64,000 nt of DNA, taken from Streptomyces sp. RKND-216. GTDB lineage: Bacteria; Actinomycetota; Actinomycetes; Streptomycetales; Streptomycetaceae. Within the stretch, counting starts at the first letter, position 1. Every line of letters begins with the position of its first letter. The stretch lies in the NCBI RefSeq assembly GCF_004795255.1, contig NZ_SSBQ01000002.1:1800001-1864000 (forward strand), in the 5' to 3' direction. The notes beneath the pieces were generated by a model. The model ran no database searches, was not told where the DNA came from, and worked only from the letters and a program-made list of their open reading frames with translations. This document shows, in pieces, positions 55,979 to 64,000 of this stretch. The position numbers and the translations under genes are program-made.

Positions 55979-56842
55979 TCAGCGGCCGACGAGGAACTCC
56001 CCCACCTCCGGTGCCAACAGCCCGACCTTCGGGTTGTGGGACAGTCCGGTCAGCATCCTGTGCTCGGCCGCGGGCAGCAGGCCGGCGATCGCACGGGAAC
56101 CCTTGCGCAGCAACGGGGCGCTCTTCTCGCCGGAGATCACCAGGGTGGGCGCCGTCACCCCGGCCCAGTCCTCCGGCCGCAGCGGCTCCCCGCGCATGTA
56201 GGGCGCCATCACCGCCCAGTCATGCGCGGTGGCCGGCGCCGTGGCCCGGAGCTTCGGCCAGAACGGCGTGAACCGCATTGCCGCGACGACGAAGGACGGG
56301 ACGCCCATGCCCCGCGTCATGAAGTACCGCACGGTCTCGTCCCGGCGGCCGGCATCGATCAGCGCATGCAGCCGTGTCTGCAGGTCGGCGGGCGGAACGT
56401 GGTGTTCGTCGTCGACGACGAACGGCGGCTCGAACGCGACGACGCGCACCAGCCCGGGCAGCCGGCCGCCTGCGGCTGCGAGCAGCGCGAGGGCGGCGCC
56501 CGAGGACCAGCCGAACAACGAGACCTCGTTGTCCGGCCCGCCCTCGGCCTCCGCCAGCGCCACCAGGTCGTCGATCTCGCGCCGCACGTCGTACACACCC
56601 GGCGTGTCACCGCTGTCGCCGCGACCGCGCCGGTCGTAGGTGAGCACCGTCAGCCCGTGGTCCCGGACGAGCGCCTCGGCCAGCTGCGCCATCTTGGGGA
56701 ACTTCCGGTAGCTGAACGCGCCGCCTATCTGGATGACGGTGCCCGCGCCGCCACCGCGGCGGCGGTCGTAGACGATCTCCGTGCCGTCCGCCGAGACGAC
56801 GGATCCCTGCTCGATCGTCGCGCTCTCTGCTGTCGTCGCCAT
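55979..56842 (-). CDS. Alpha/beta hydrolase
   Basis: A 287-residue cytoplasmic hydrolase. The nucleophile Ser lies in GWSSGAAL, and the His in GLSHNPK near the end; VLTYDRRGRGDSGD fits the usual pre-nucleophile loop. The acid is probably in VISGEKSAP. Substrate unknown. It is divergent from the short-chain dehydrogenase gene, with a 118-base shared promoter gap. Confidence 0.85.
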   Translation of the reverse strand: MATTAESATIEQGSVVSADGTEIVYDRRRGGGAGTVIQIGGAFSYRKFPKMAQLAEALVRDHGLTVLTYDRRGRGDSGDTPGVYDVRREIDDLVALAEAEGGPDNEVSLFGWSSGAALALLAAAGGRLPGLVRVVAFEPPFVVDDEHHVPPADLQTRLHALIDAGRRDETVRYFMTRGMGVPSFVVAAMRFTPFWPKLRATAPATAHDWAVMAPYMRGEPLRPEDWAGVTAPTLVISGEKSAPLLRKGSRAIAGLLPAAEHRMLTGLSHNPKVGLLAPEVGEFLVGR

Positions 56843-56960
56843 GGCCCGCTCCTGATGGAAATCCGAGGCACCGCGCGGTGCACTGTGGTGAGGTTCACCG
56901 GTACGGACGGCACGGGGCCCGGAAAATCATCGCTCGGGCACGCAAGGACGGGAGAGGGAC

Positions 56961-57875
56961 GTGGCAGGAGCACTGGACGGGCGGGTCGCGCTGGTCGCCG
57001 GGGCGACGCGCGGAGCCGGGCGGGGCACCGCCGTGGAGCTGGGTGCGGCCGGGGCGACGGTGTACGTCACCGGGCGGACCACGCGCGAGCGGCGGTCGGA
57101 GTACGACCGGCCGGAGACCATCGAGGACACCGCCGACCTGGTCAGCGAAGCAGGGGGGCACGGCATCGCCGTGCCCACGGACCACCTCGACCGGGCGCAG
57201 GTGCGCACGCTGGTGGAGCGGATCGATTCCGAGCAGGGCCGACTGGACGTGCTGGTCAACGACATCTGGGGCGGCGAGAAGCTCTTCGACTGGGACGCCC
57301 CGGTCTGGGAGCACGACCTGGACGACGGCCTGCGCCTGCTGCGCCTGGCCGTCGAGACGCACGCGATCACCAGTCATCACGCGCTGCCGCTGCTGCTGCG
57401 GAACCCGGGCGGTCTGGTGGTGGAGATGACCGACGGCACCGCGGAGTACAACGCGCGGAACTACCGGGTGTCGTTCTTCTACGACCTCGCCAAGTCGTCC
57501 GTACTGCGCATGGCGTTCGGGCTGAGCCGTGAGCTGGGCCCGCGCGGCGCGACGGCGGTGGCGCTCACCCCAGGATGGATGCGGTCGGAACTCATGCTCG
57601 ACGCGTTCGGCGTCGCCGAGGAGAACTGGCGGGAGGCGCTCACGGAGCAGCCGCACTTCGCGATCTCCGAGACCCCGCGTTTCGTGGGCCGGGCGGTTGC
57701 GGCGCTTGCCGCGGACCCGGAGGTGGCGCGCTGGAACGGCGACTCGCTCTCCAGCGGCGGGCTGGCGCGGGAGTACGGCTTCACCGATCTCGACGGCAGC
57801 CGCCCGGACGCCTGGCGCTACCTGGTCGAGGTGCAGGACCCCGGCAGGCCGGCGGACGTCACGGGCTACCGCTGA
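56961..57875 (+). CDS. Short-chain dehydrogenase/reductase
   Basis: A 304-residue Rossmann-fold NAD(P) oxidoreductase. The cofactor motif AGATRGAGRG is near residue 15, and the catalytic YDLAK (Tyr-x3-Lys) is near residue 175 with an upstream Thr/Ser region. A C-terminal extension LARE.. GFTDLDGSRPDAWRY is common to this actinobacterial group. The GTG start follows GGGAGAGG. Substrate unknown. It shares its promoter gap with the divergent hydrolase. Confidence 0.88.
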   Translation: MAGALDGRVALVAGATRGAGRGTAVELGAAGATVYVTGRTTRERRSEYDRPETIEDTADLVSEAGGHGIAVPTDHLDRAQVRTLVERIDSEQGRLDVLVNDIWGGEKLFDWDAPVWEHDLDDGLRLLRLAVETHAITSHHALPLLLRNPGGLVVEMTDGTAEYNARNYRVSFFYDLAKSSVLRMAFGLSRELGPRGATAVALTPGWMRSELMLDAFGVAEENWREALTEQPHFAISETPRFVGRAVAALAADPEVARWNGDSLSSGGLAREYGFTDLDGSRPDAWRYLVEVQDPGRPADVTGYR

Positions 57876-58033
57876 AGGGTCTCCTGCCCGCCCCGAAACG
57901 CCTCACTCGAACGGGTCACTCGTGTACCCCGCAGAGCGAATCCCCGTCCGCGCTCTTCACAACGCGTGTGTGACGTAGAACACTCTGGCGGACCAGCCGA
58001 GCCACCCGCACCGAAGCGGAGGTGCCCCAGCAC

Positions 58034-58327
58034 ATGACCCTGCAGGACGACATGACCAGCGTCCAGCGTTGCCTGGACGATCTCACCCGTTGTGTGACCC
58101 GCCTGGAACAACAGGTCGGCAACGGACTGGAGATGAGGCGGGTACGCAGCGACGCCGAGCACCTGCGGGAATCCCTGGCGCTGCTCCGGGCCGCCACCGG
58201 CGGGCCGGAGGCGTCACCCGCTCCGCGTCCCGAGATGGTGACCATCCCCGACGCGCCGTACGACGCGGCGCTGTGGACGGACGCGGAGGACGAGGGGCTC
58301 GGCGCACGGGACCGGCACGCACCCTGA
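58034..58327 (+). CDS. Small conserved coiled-coil protein
   Basis: A 97-residue protein, mostly helical in its first half (CLDDLTRCVTRLEQQVGNGLEMRRVRSDAEHLRESLALL) with a likely coiled coil. The second half is acidic. The ATG 58034 lies 11 bases after GGAGG. I recall similar short genes upstream of this succinate dehydrogenase operon in Streptomyces. No function is known. Confidence 0.6.
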   Translation: MTLQDDMTSVQRCLDDLTRCVTRLEQQVGNGLEMRRVRSDAEHLRESLALLRAATGGPEASPAPRPEMVTIPDAPYDAALWTDAEDEGLGARDRHAP

Positions 58328-58334
58328 GCCCGGC

Positions 58335-58380
58335 CGCGCCGGGGTGCACGCCGCGTTGACGCAGGCGTGACCCCGGCGCG
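58335..58380 (+). terminator. Hairpin between small gene and sdh operon
   Basis: An 11-base stem (58335-58345 with 58370-58380) lies 8 bases after the small gene and before the sdh operon. Confidence 0.55.
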
Positions 58381-58485
58381 CGCCGGCGCGTTGGCCACCC
58401 GCCCGGCCCACCGCCGTGCCCCGGCCCCGCGCCGCCGCGTCCCCCGCGCAACCGCCCGCCACCCTCCCCTCGACGGAGTCGACCC

Positions 58486-59346
58486 TTGGCCACCGGAACC
58501 ACACACCCCACCGAGCCCACGGGGCCGGACAGCCCCGGACCTCGTTCCGCGCCCGGCGGCGTCACCGACGCCCCCGGGCGCGCCGCGATCCCGCAGCGCC
58601 ACCTGCGCGTGGACCGCTGGTGGCTGCCGCCGGCCGCCACCGCCGCCGGCCTGCTGGCGTTCATCGTCTACTCGACGTGGCGCGCCTTCGCGAACGCCGA
58701 CTACTACGCGGCGCCGTACGTCTCGCCGTTCTACTCGCCCTGCCTGGCGGAGAGCTGCGTGCCCATGAAGGGCGGCCCGAACTGGGAGATCTTCGGCAGC
58801 TGGTGGGGTCTGTCGCCCGCGCTGCTGATCCTGATCTTCCCGCTCGGCTTCCGTCTGACGTGCTACTACTACCGCAAGGCGTACTACCGCGGCTTCTGGG
58901 CGTCGCCGCCGGCCTGCGCGGTCGCGGAGCCCCACGCGAAGTACAGCGGCGAGACCCGCTTCCCGCTGATCCTCCAGAACCTGCACCGGTACTTCTTCTA
59001 CGCCGCGCTGCTGGTCGCCGTCATCCTCACCTGGGACACCGCGCTCGCCTTCCGCAACGCGGACTACGAGTGGGGCCACATGGGCCTGGGCACCCTGGTG
59101 TTCGTCGCGAACATCGTGCTCATCTGGCTCTACACCCTCTCCTGCCACTCCTGTCGGCACATCGTCGGCGGGCGGCTCAAGCACTTCTCCAAGCACCCGG
59201 TGCGGTACCGCATGTGGGGCTGGGTCGGGAAGCTCAATGCCCGCCACATGCTGCTCGCCTGGGCGTCGCTGATCAGCGTGGCGCTGGCGGACCTGTACGT
59301 GTACCTGCTGGCCATCGGGGCGTTCGACGACCCGCGGTTCTTCTGA
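58486..59346 (+). CDS. sdhC: Succinate dehydrogenase membrane subunit
   Basis: A 286-residue, five-helix membrane anchor of the actinobacterial Sdh1 type, not the two-subunit SdhC/SdhD type. Helices include LPPAATAAGLLAFIVYSTW, LSPALLILIFPLGF and YFFYAALLVAVILTWDTALAF. Several His residues in the helices could bind haem or quinone. The start is TTG 58486 after GGAG. Downstream are sdhA and sdhB, 23 bases and coupled. Sdh1-type enzymes oxidise succinate and feed electrons to menaquinone. Confidence 0.85.
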   Translation: MATGTTHPTEPTGPDSPGPRSAPGGVTDAPGRAAIPQRHLRVDRWWLPPAATAAGLLAFIVYSTWRAFANADYYAAPYVSPFYSPCLAESCVPMKGGPNWEIFGSWWGLSPALLILIFPLGFRLTCYYYRKAYYRGFWASPPACAVAEPHAKYSGETRFPLILQNLHRYFFYAALLVAVILTWDTALAFRNADYEWGHMGLGTLVFVANIVLIWLYTLSCHSCRHIVGGRLKHFSKHPVRYRMWGWVGKLNARHMLLAWASLISVALADLYVYLLAIGAFDDPRFF

Positions 59347-59369
59347 TTCGAGAGGACAGCGAAGAAAAG

Positions 59370-61295
59370 ATGACGCAAGTCGAACGCCAGCAGTGGGACG
59401 TGGTGATCGTCGGCGCCGGCGGCGCCGGGCTGCGCGCCGCCATCGAAGCGCGTGAACAGGGGATGCGGACGGCGGTGATCTGCAAGTCGCTGTTCGGCAA
59501 GGCGCACACGGTCATGGCCGAGGGCGGCATCGCCGCCAGCATGGGCAACGTCAACTCCGGCGACAACTGGCAGGTCCACTTCCGCGACACGATGCGCGGC
59601 GGCAAGTTCCTCAACCAGTGGCGGATGGCCGAACTGCACGCCAAGGAGGCCCCGGACCGCGTCTGGGAGCTGGAGACCTGGGGTGCGCTCTTCGACCGCA
59701 CCAAGGACGGGAAGATCTCCCAGCGCAATTTCGGCGGCCACGAGTACCCGCGCCTCGCGCACGTCGGCGACCGTACGGGCCTGGAGCTGATCCGCACCCT
59801 CCAGCAGAAGATCGTTTCGCTCCAGCAGGAGGACTTCGAGGAGTCCGGCGACTACGAGGCCCGGCTGAAGGTCTTCCAGGAGTGCACGGTCACTCGCGTA
59901 CTCAAGGACCGCTCCGCCGACAACAGGGTGGCAGGCACCTTCTGCTACGAACGCGAGTCCGGCCGCTTCTTCGTGCTGGAGTCTCCCGCAGTGGTGCTGG
60001 CCACCGGAGGCATCGGCAAGTCGTTCAAGGTGACGTCCAACTCCTGGGAGTACACCGGCGACGGCCACGCGCTGGCACTGCTGGCCGGTGCGTCGCTGAT
60101 CAACATGGAGTTCGTGCAGTTCCATCCCACGGGGATGGTCTGGCCGCCTTCGGTGAAGGGCATCCTGGTCACCGAGTCCGTGCGCGGCGACGGCGGCGTG
60201 CTCAAGAACTCCGACGGCAAGCGCTTCATGTTCGATTACGTGCCGGACGTCTTCAAGGACAAGTACGCCACCTCCGAGGAGGAGGCGGACGGCTGGTACA
60301 CCGACCCGGACAAGAACCGGCGCCCGCCCGAGCTGCTCCCCCGCGACGAGGTGGCCCGCGCCATCAACTCCGAGGTCAAGGCCGGACGCGGCACCCCGCA
60401 CGGCGGCGTCTTCCTCGACGTCTCCACCCGCATGCCGGCTGAGGAGATCCAGCGGCGGCTGCCCTCGATGCACCACCAGTTCAAGGAGCTGGCGGACGTC
60501 GACATCACCGCACAGCCGATGGAGGTCGGCCCCACCTGCCATTACGTCATGGGCGGCGTGGACGTAGACCCCGACACCGGCGAGGCGACGGGCGTGCCCG
60601 GGCTGTACGCCGCGGGCGAGGTGTCCGGCGGCATGCACGGCTCCAACCGACTGGGCGGCAACTCCCTCTCCGACCTGCTGGTCTTCGGTCGCCGGGCGGG
60701 CCTGTACGCCGCCGAGCACGCCAGGAGCACGGCGGCGGACGCCCGTCCGGTGGTGGACGACGCCGAGATCGACGCGGCGGCGGCGGAGGCGCTCCGGCCG
60801 TTCAGCGCCGAGGAGACGGCCTCCGGCGAGACGGGCGAGAACCCGTACACCATCCACCAGGAACTCCAGCAGGCGATGAACGACCTGGTCGGCATCATCC
60901 GCCGGGACGAGGAGATGGCGCAGGCGCTCCAGCGGCTCGGCGAGCTGCGGCTGCGTGCGGCCCGCGCGGGCGTGGAGGGGCACCGCCAGTTCAACCCGGG
61001 CTGGCACCTGGCCATCGACCTGCGGAACATGCTGCTGGTCAGCGAATGCGTGGCGCGTGCCGCGCTGGAACGCACCGAGTCGCGCGGCGGCCACACGCGC
61101 GACGACCACCCGGACATGGTCCACGACTGGCGGAAGGTCAACCTCGTCTGCTCGCTGGCGGACGACGCCGAGGGGCCGGGGCAGATCGCGCTGCGCCGCC
61201 GCGACATGCCGCCGATCCGTGCGGATCTGCTGGGGCTCTTCGAGAAGGAGGAGCTGATCAAGTACCTGACGGACGAGGAGCTGACCGACCAGTGA
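59370..61295 (+). CDS. sdhA: Succinate dehydrogenase flavoprotein subunit
   Basis: A 641-residue FAD protein that oxidises succinate. The FAD motif is IVGAGGAGLRAAIEA near residue 12; HTVMAEGGIAASMGN binds covalent FAD; FHPTG, HGGVFLD and GGMHGSNRLGGNSL are conserved. ATG 59370. Its TGA overlaps the GTG of sdhB (GTGA), so translation is coupled. Confidence 0.94.
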   Translation: MTQVERQQWDVVIVGAGGAGLRAAIEAREQGMRTAVICKSLFGKAHTVMAEGGIAASMGNVNSGDNWQVHFRDTMRGGKFLNQWRMAELHAKEAPDRVWELETWGALFDRTKDGKISQRNFGGHEYPRLAHVGDRTGLELIRTLQQKIVSLQQEDFEESGDYEARLKVFQECTVTRVLKDRSADNRVAGTFCYERESGRFFVLESPAVVLATGGIGKSFKVTSNSWEYTGDGHALALLAGASLINMEFVQFHPTGMVWPPSVKGILVTESVRGDGGVLKNSDGKRFMFDYVPDVFKDKYATSEEEADGWYTDPDKNRRPPELLPRDEVARAINSEVKAGRGTPHGGVFLDVSTRMPAEEIQRRLPSMHHQFKELADVDITAQPMEVGPTCHYVMGGVDVDPDTGEATGVPGLYAAGEVSGGMHGSNRLGGNSLSDLLVFGRRAGLYAAEHARSTAADARPVVDDAEIDAAAAEALRPFSAEETASGETGENPYTIHQELQQAMNDLVGIIRRDEEMAQALQRLGELRLRAARAGVEGHRQFNPGWHLAIDLRNMLLVSECVARAALERTESRGGHTRDDHPDMVHDWRKVNLVCSLADDAEGPGQIALRRRDMPPIRADLLGLFEKEELIKYLTDEELTDQ

Positions 61296-62272
61296 GCAGC
61301 ACGAGCGGCACCACCAGTGGAGCCATGGCCGACGGTCCGGACCGCACCCCGGACGACGACCGGGAGCGCGAGCCGGCGATCGCCGGCGAGAGCGACGCGG
61401 GCGCGATGGGCGAGGCCACCCAGGCGCCGGGCGGCGGGGGCCTCAAGGACGCCGCGGGCGGCGAGCCGCGTGACGGCCGCGCCCCGTCCACCGGCGGCAC
61501 GTCCGCAAGCAGCAGCTACCAGGCGCACTTCCGGGTGTGGCGCGGCGACACCGAGGGCGGCGGTCTGGAGGATTTCACCGTCGAGGTGCACGAGGGCGAG
61601 GTCGTCCTCGACATCATCCACCGGCTGCAGGCCACCCAGGCGCCCGACCTCGCCGTGCGCTGGAACTGCAAGGCGGGCAAGTGCGGTTCGTGCAGCGCGG
61701 AGATCAACGGCAGGCCGCGGCTGCTGTGCATGACGCGGATGTCGGTCTTCAGCCCGGCCGACACCATCACGGTCACGCCGATGCGCACCTTCCCGGTCAT
61801 CCGCGACCTGGTCACGGACGTGTCCTTCAACTACACCAAGGCCCGCGAGGTGCCGTCCTTCGTGCCGCCGAAGGGTGTGGCGCCGGGCGAGTACCGGATG
61901 CAGCAGGAGGACGTCGCGCGGTCGCAGGAGTTCCGCAAGTGCATCGAGTGCTTCCTGTGCCAGGACACCTGCCACGTGGTGCGTGACCACGAGGAGAACA
62001 AGGAGTCCTTCGCGGGCCCCCGCTTCCTCATGCGGATCGCCGAGCTCGACATGCACCCGCTGGACGCCGCCGAGGAGAACGGCCTGGACCGCAAGACCAC
62101 CGCGCAGGACGAGCACGGCCTCGGCTACTGCAACATCACCAAGTGCTGCACGGAGGTGTGCCCGGAGGGCATCAAGATCACCGACAACGCCCTGATCCCG
62201 CTCAAGGAGCGGGCCGCGGACCGCAAGTACGACCCGCTGGTCTGGCTCGGTAACAAGATCCGCCGCCGTTAG
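61292..62272 (+). CDS. sdhB: Succinate dehydrogenase iron-sulfur subunit
   Basis: A 326-residue Fe-S subunit. The [2Fe-2S] cluster uses CKAGKCGSC and a following Cys near LLC; the C-terminal domain has CIECFLCQDTC and CCTEVCPEG for the other clusters. The first 70 residues are a low-complexity Gly/Ser/Ala/Asp extension, longer than typical; an in-frame ATG at 61325 would shorten it. It begins inside the sdhA stop. Confidence 0.9.
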   Translation: MSSTSGTTSGAMADGPDRTPDDDREREPAIAGESDAGAMGEATQAPGGGGLKDAAGGEPRDGRAPSTGGTSASSSYQAHFRVWRGDTEGGGLEDFTVEVHEGEVVLDIIHRLQATQAPDLAVRWNCKAGKCGSCSAEINGRPRLLCMTRMSVFSPADTITVTPMRTFPVIRDLVTDVSFNYTKAREVPSFVPPKGVAPGEYRMQQEDVARSQEFRKCIECFLCQDTCHVVRDHEENKESFAGPRFLMRIAELDMHPLDAAEENGLDRKTTAQDEHGLGYCNITKCCTEVCPEGIKITDNALIPLKERAADRKYDPLVWLGNKIRRR

Positions 62273-62278
62273 GGCGTG

Positions 62279-62310
62279 CTGTCCGGCGGGCTCTCGGGTC
62301 CGCCGGACAG
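62279..62310 (+). terminator. Terminator of the sdh operon
   Basis: An 11-base stem (62279-62289 with 62300-62310) follows the sdhB stop by 6 bases. Confidence 0.75.
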
Positions 62311-62519
62311 GACCAGGCGGGCGGGGTCCGTGGAGGAACCCCGGCGCCGATGCGACGCCTTGGTGACCGAAGCGTGGAAGGTCACGCCCCACCGCCCGCC
62401 GCGGCGGTGATCTGCGTCACGATGAGGCGACCGCCGGGCCTGCGGGGTCCGTCGGTCCGGCCCCACCCCCACGTCCGGGGCCGGTGCGCAACTTCCCCCC
62501 ACAGGAAGGAAGCACCCTC

Positions 62520-63113
62520 ATGTCCTTGCTTTCCCGCGCGAGCCGCCGCTCCGGCATCGCGGTGGCGACCGGAGCCGCAGGCTGTCTCACTGCCCTGAGC
62601 GTGGTCGCCCCGGCGTCCGCCGCCCCGGCGCCTTACACGGCCGAGCGCGCCCCCGCGTCGCAGCAGGAGGCGGCCGGTCTCACCCCCGGCCAGATGCTCA
62701 ACCGCGCAGACTCCTGGCTGACGGCCGACAACGGTTCCCCGGTGCCCTACAGCCAGACCCGGACGTGGTCCGACGGATACCGCCAGGACTGCTCCGGATA
62801 CGTCTCGATGACACTGGGCCTGTCGAAACCCGGCCCCAACACGGTCGGACTCGCCGGCAGCCGGGAGCTCACCACCCCCATCAAGCTCAAGAACCTGAAA
62901 CCCGGGGACCTGCTCATCGACGCCGACGGCTCGAACACCACACGCCACGTGGTGATCTTCGAGAAGTGGACGGACGCCTCGCACAGCGCCTACTCCGCCT
63001 ACGAGCAGCGTGGCGGGCACGGCACGGACCACCGCGTACTCGACTACGGCCTCGGCGCGGGCAGCGAGTACAAGCCCTACCGCCCGGTGAAGCTCTCCGG
63101 GGTCGCCCCCTAA
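62520..63113 (+). CDS. Secreted NlpC/P60-type peptidase
   Basis: A 197-residue secreted protein. Signal peptide about 1-37 (ends SASAA). The catalytic core has the Cys nucleophile in QDCSGYVSMTLGL and the His in TRHVVIFEKW, with a further polar residue after it. NlpC/P60 enzymes cut peptide stems in peptidoglycan. It stands alone between two hairpins. A c-di-AMP riboswitch is common upstream of such genes in Streptomyces but I could not recognise one here. Confidence 0.82.
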   Translation: MSLLSRASRRSGIAVATGAAGCLTALSVVAPASAAPAPYTAERAPASQQEAAGLTPGQMLNRADSWLTADNGSPVPYSQTRTWSDGYRQDCSGYVSMTLGLSKPGPNTVGLAGSRELTTPIKLKNLKPGDLLIDADGSNTTRHVVIFEKWTDASHSAYSAYEQRGGHGTDHRVLDYGLGAGSEYKPYRPVKLSGVAP

Positions 63114-63121
63114 CCGGAGCC

Positions 63122-63158
63122 GCTGCCGGGCGGGCCGGAGGGGAGCCCGCCCGGCAGC
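63122..63158 (+). terminator. Terminator after the NlpC/P60 gene
   Basis: A perfect 14-base stem (63122-63135 with 63145-63158) and 9-base loop lies 8 bases after the stop. Confidence 0.75.
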
Positions 63159-63264
63159 CGGAGGGCAGCCCGTCCGGACGAAGCCGGCGCGCCTTGCCCG
63201 GCGCGAAGGGAGCGACGTAGCCTGAGCGCTCTTTCGTCAGAGCAAGCAGGGGAGCGTCGTTCCA

Positions 63265-64000
63265 GTGAGTGCTCCCACCGTGTACGACGTCGCCGAGCAG
63301 GCTGGCGTCTCGATCGCCACCGTCTCCCGCGTCTACCGCAACCCGGAGTCCGTGCGGGCCGGCACCCGCGCCAAGGTGATGGCCGCCGCCCGCACCCTCG
63401 GCTACGTCCCCAGCGGCAGCGCCCGCGGCCTCGCCAGCCGCACGACGCGCGTGCTGGGACTGTGCTTTCCGGACTACGCCGATCCCGATGCCGAGGACCC
63501 GGACGGGGAGTCCGACGGCGCTCCCGACGGGTCGGAGCTGATGCTGTACTCCGACGAGATCATCCGCGGTATGGAACGGGCCGCACGGCGCCGGGGCTAC
63601 GCCCTGCTGATCGCCGCCTCGCTCGCCGAGGGCCCCGAGAACCTGGTCGCGGAGGTCGCCGGCCGCGTCGACGGGTTCGCCGTGCTGTCCCAGACGGTGC
63701 CGGTCGAGGAGCTGGAGGTGATCGCCCGGCGGCTGCCGGTCGTGATGCTCGCCGGGCCGCGCGAGGACGCCTCACTGGACCACCTCGACCACATCGAGGT
63801 GGCGAACCGCGACGGGGAGCTGGCGCTGACCCGGCACCTGATCGCCGACCACGGGCTGCGGCGGCTGGCGTTCGTCGGCAGCACCCCGGACTCGCCCGAC
63901 GGCGAAGCGCGCTTCCGCGGCTTCCAGGCGGCGCACCGGGAGGCCGGTTTGCCGGTGTCCGAGCGGCCGGACGTCCGGGCGGAGCTGACGCAGGCGGAGG
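63265..64000 (+). CDS. LacI family regulator (partial, runs off the window)
   Basis: The first about 245 residues of a LacI-type repressor; the 3' end is outside the window. The HTH is PTVYDVAEQAGVSIATVSRV with the hinge VRAGTRAKVMAAARTLGYVPS. The effector domain (periplasmic-binding-protein fold) follows, with an Asp/Glu-rich loop at about residues 75-90 not usual for the family. GTG 63265 follows GGGGAG. Sugar or other ligand unknown. Confidence 0.88.
   Translation, partial: MSAPTVYDVAEQAGVSIATVSRVYRNPESVRAGTRAKVMAAARTLGYVPSGSARGLASRTTRVLGLCFPDYADPDAEDPDGESDGAPDGSELMLYSDEIIRGMERAARRRGYALLIAASLAEGPENLVAEVAGRVDGFAVLSQTVPVEELEVIARRLPVVMLAGPREDASLDHLDHIEVANRDGELALTRHLIADHGLRRLAFVGSTPDSPDGEARFRGFQAAHREAGLPVSERPDVRAELTQAE

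Noticed and set aside
62311..62519. Possible c-di-AMP riboswitch before the secreted NlpC/P60 gene
   Set aside because: Such leaders are expected in this class of genes, but I could not find the conserved core in this 209-base stretch.

Overview
The base composition (very high GC), frequent GTG and occasional TTG starts, polypurine ribosome sites, mycothiol biosynthesis (mshB), a BldK-type oligopeptide importer and many secreted or low-complexity proteins point to the core chromosome of a Streptomyces or a close relative. Gene content and order resemble the conserved arm of the Streptomyces chromosome that carries bldK, mshB, dapE/dapC and sigE-htrA-tatB. Part of the block (LOG protein, folP2, DivIVA-like, tag, DUF3117, O-methyltransferase, sigE, anti-sigma, htrA, tatB, mrp, MgtE_N protein, corA) is also the order I recall from Mycobacterium. 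All assignments come from reading the sequence and from family knowledge; no database search was run.

Layout. 1-9.4 kb: TetR regulator, DUF3107, a small membrane protein, a MiaE-like ferritin-fold protein divergent from a DEAD-box RNA helicase, an alpha/beta hydrolase, a broken TetR gene, MarC, a PHP phosphoesterase, a DUF6758 protein and a SUFU-domain protein. 9.4-17.5 kb: a long leader region and corA, a broken acetyltransferase, small secreted and phosphatase-like genes, a lipoprotein, a soluble MgtE_N/CBS protein overlapping a DUF1003 protein, and the Mrp Fe-S carrier. 17.5-24 kb: the envelope-stress group tatB, htrA, anti-sigma and ECF sigma factor (the last two translationally coupled) with a divergent O-methyltransferase. 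24-33.2 kb: DUF3117, enoyl-CoA hydratase, tag/DivIVA-like pair, folP2, LOG protein, dapE, lysozyme-fold protein, secreted repeat protein, dapC and fdxA. 33.3-42.5 kb: acetyltransferase/SirB1 pair, two envelope proteins, mshB with a coupled membrane gene, and an S9 peptidase. 42.6-53.5 kb: bldK-type operon (five genes on the minus strand with a strong hairpin after the binding protein), typA and an orphan binding lipoprotein. 53.6-58.4 kb: a small accessory patch with two genes decayed against each other, then an SRPBCC protein, a secreted protein, a hydrolase and a short-chain dehydrogenase. 58.4-62.3 kb: a three-gene succinate dehydrogenase operon. 62.3-64 kb: a secreted NlpC/P60 peptidase and the start of a LacI regulator that runs off the window.

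How the genes work together. dapC and dapE supply diaminopimelate for peptidoglycan and lysine. The sigma/anti-sigma/HtrA/TatB group handles envelope stress and protein export. CorA and the MgtE_N protein suggest divalent-cation homeostasis. The BldK-like importer is expected to take up peptides, including the developmental signal known in S. coelicolor. No rRNA, tRNA, insertion sequence, prophage or CRISPR array was seen. The main unusual signals are two likely non-canonical start codons (CTG, ATT), three genes decayed by deletion and frameshift, a truncated chimeric gene, and several unexplained palindromes or leader elements.
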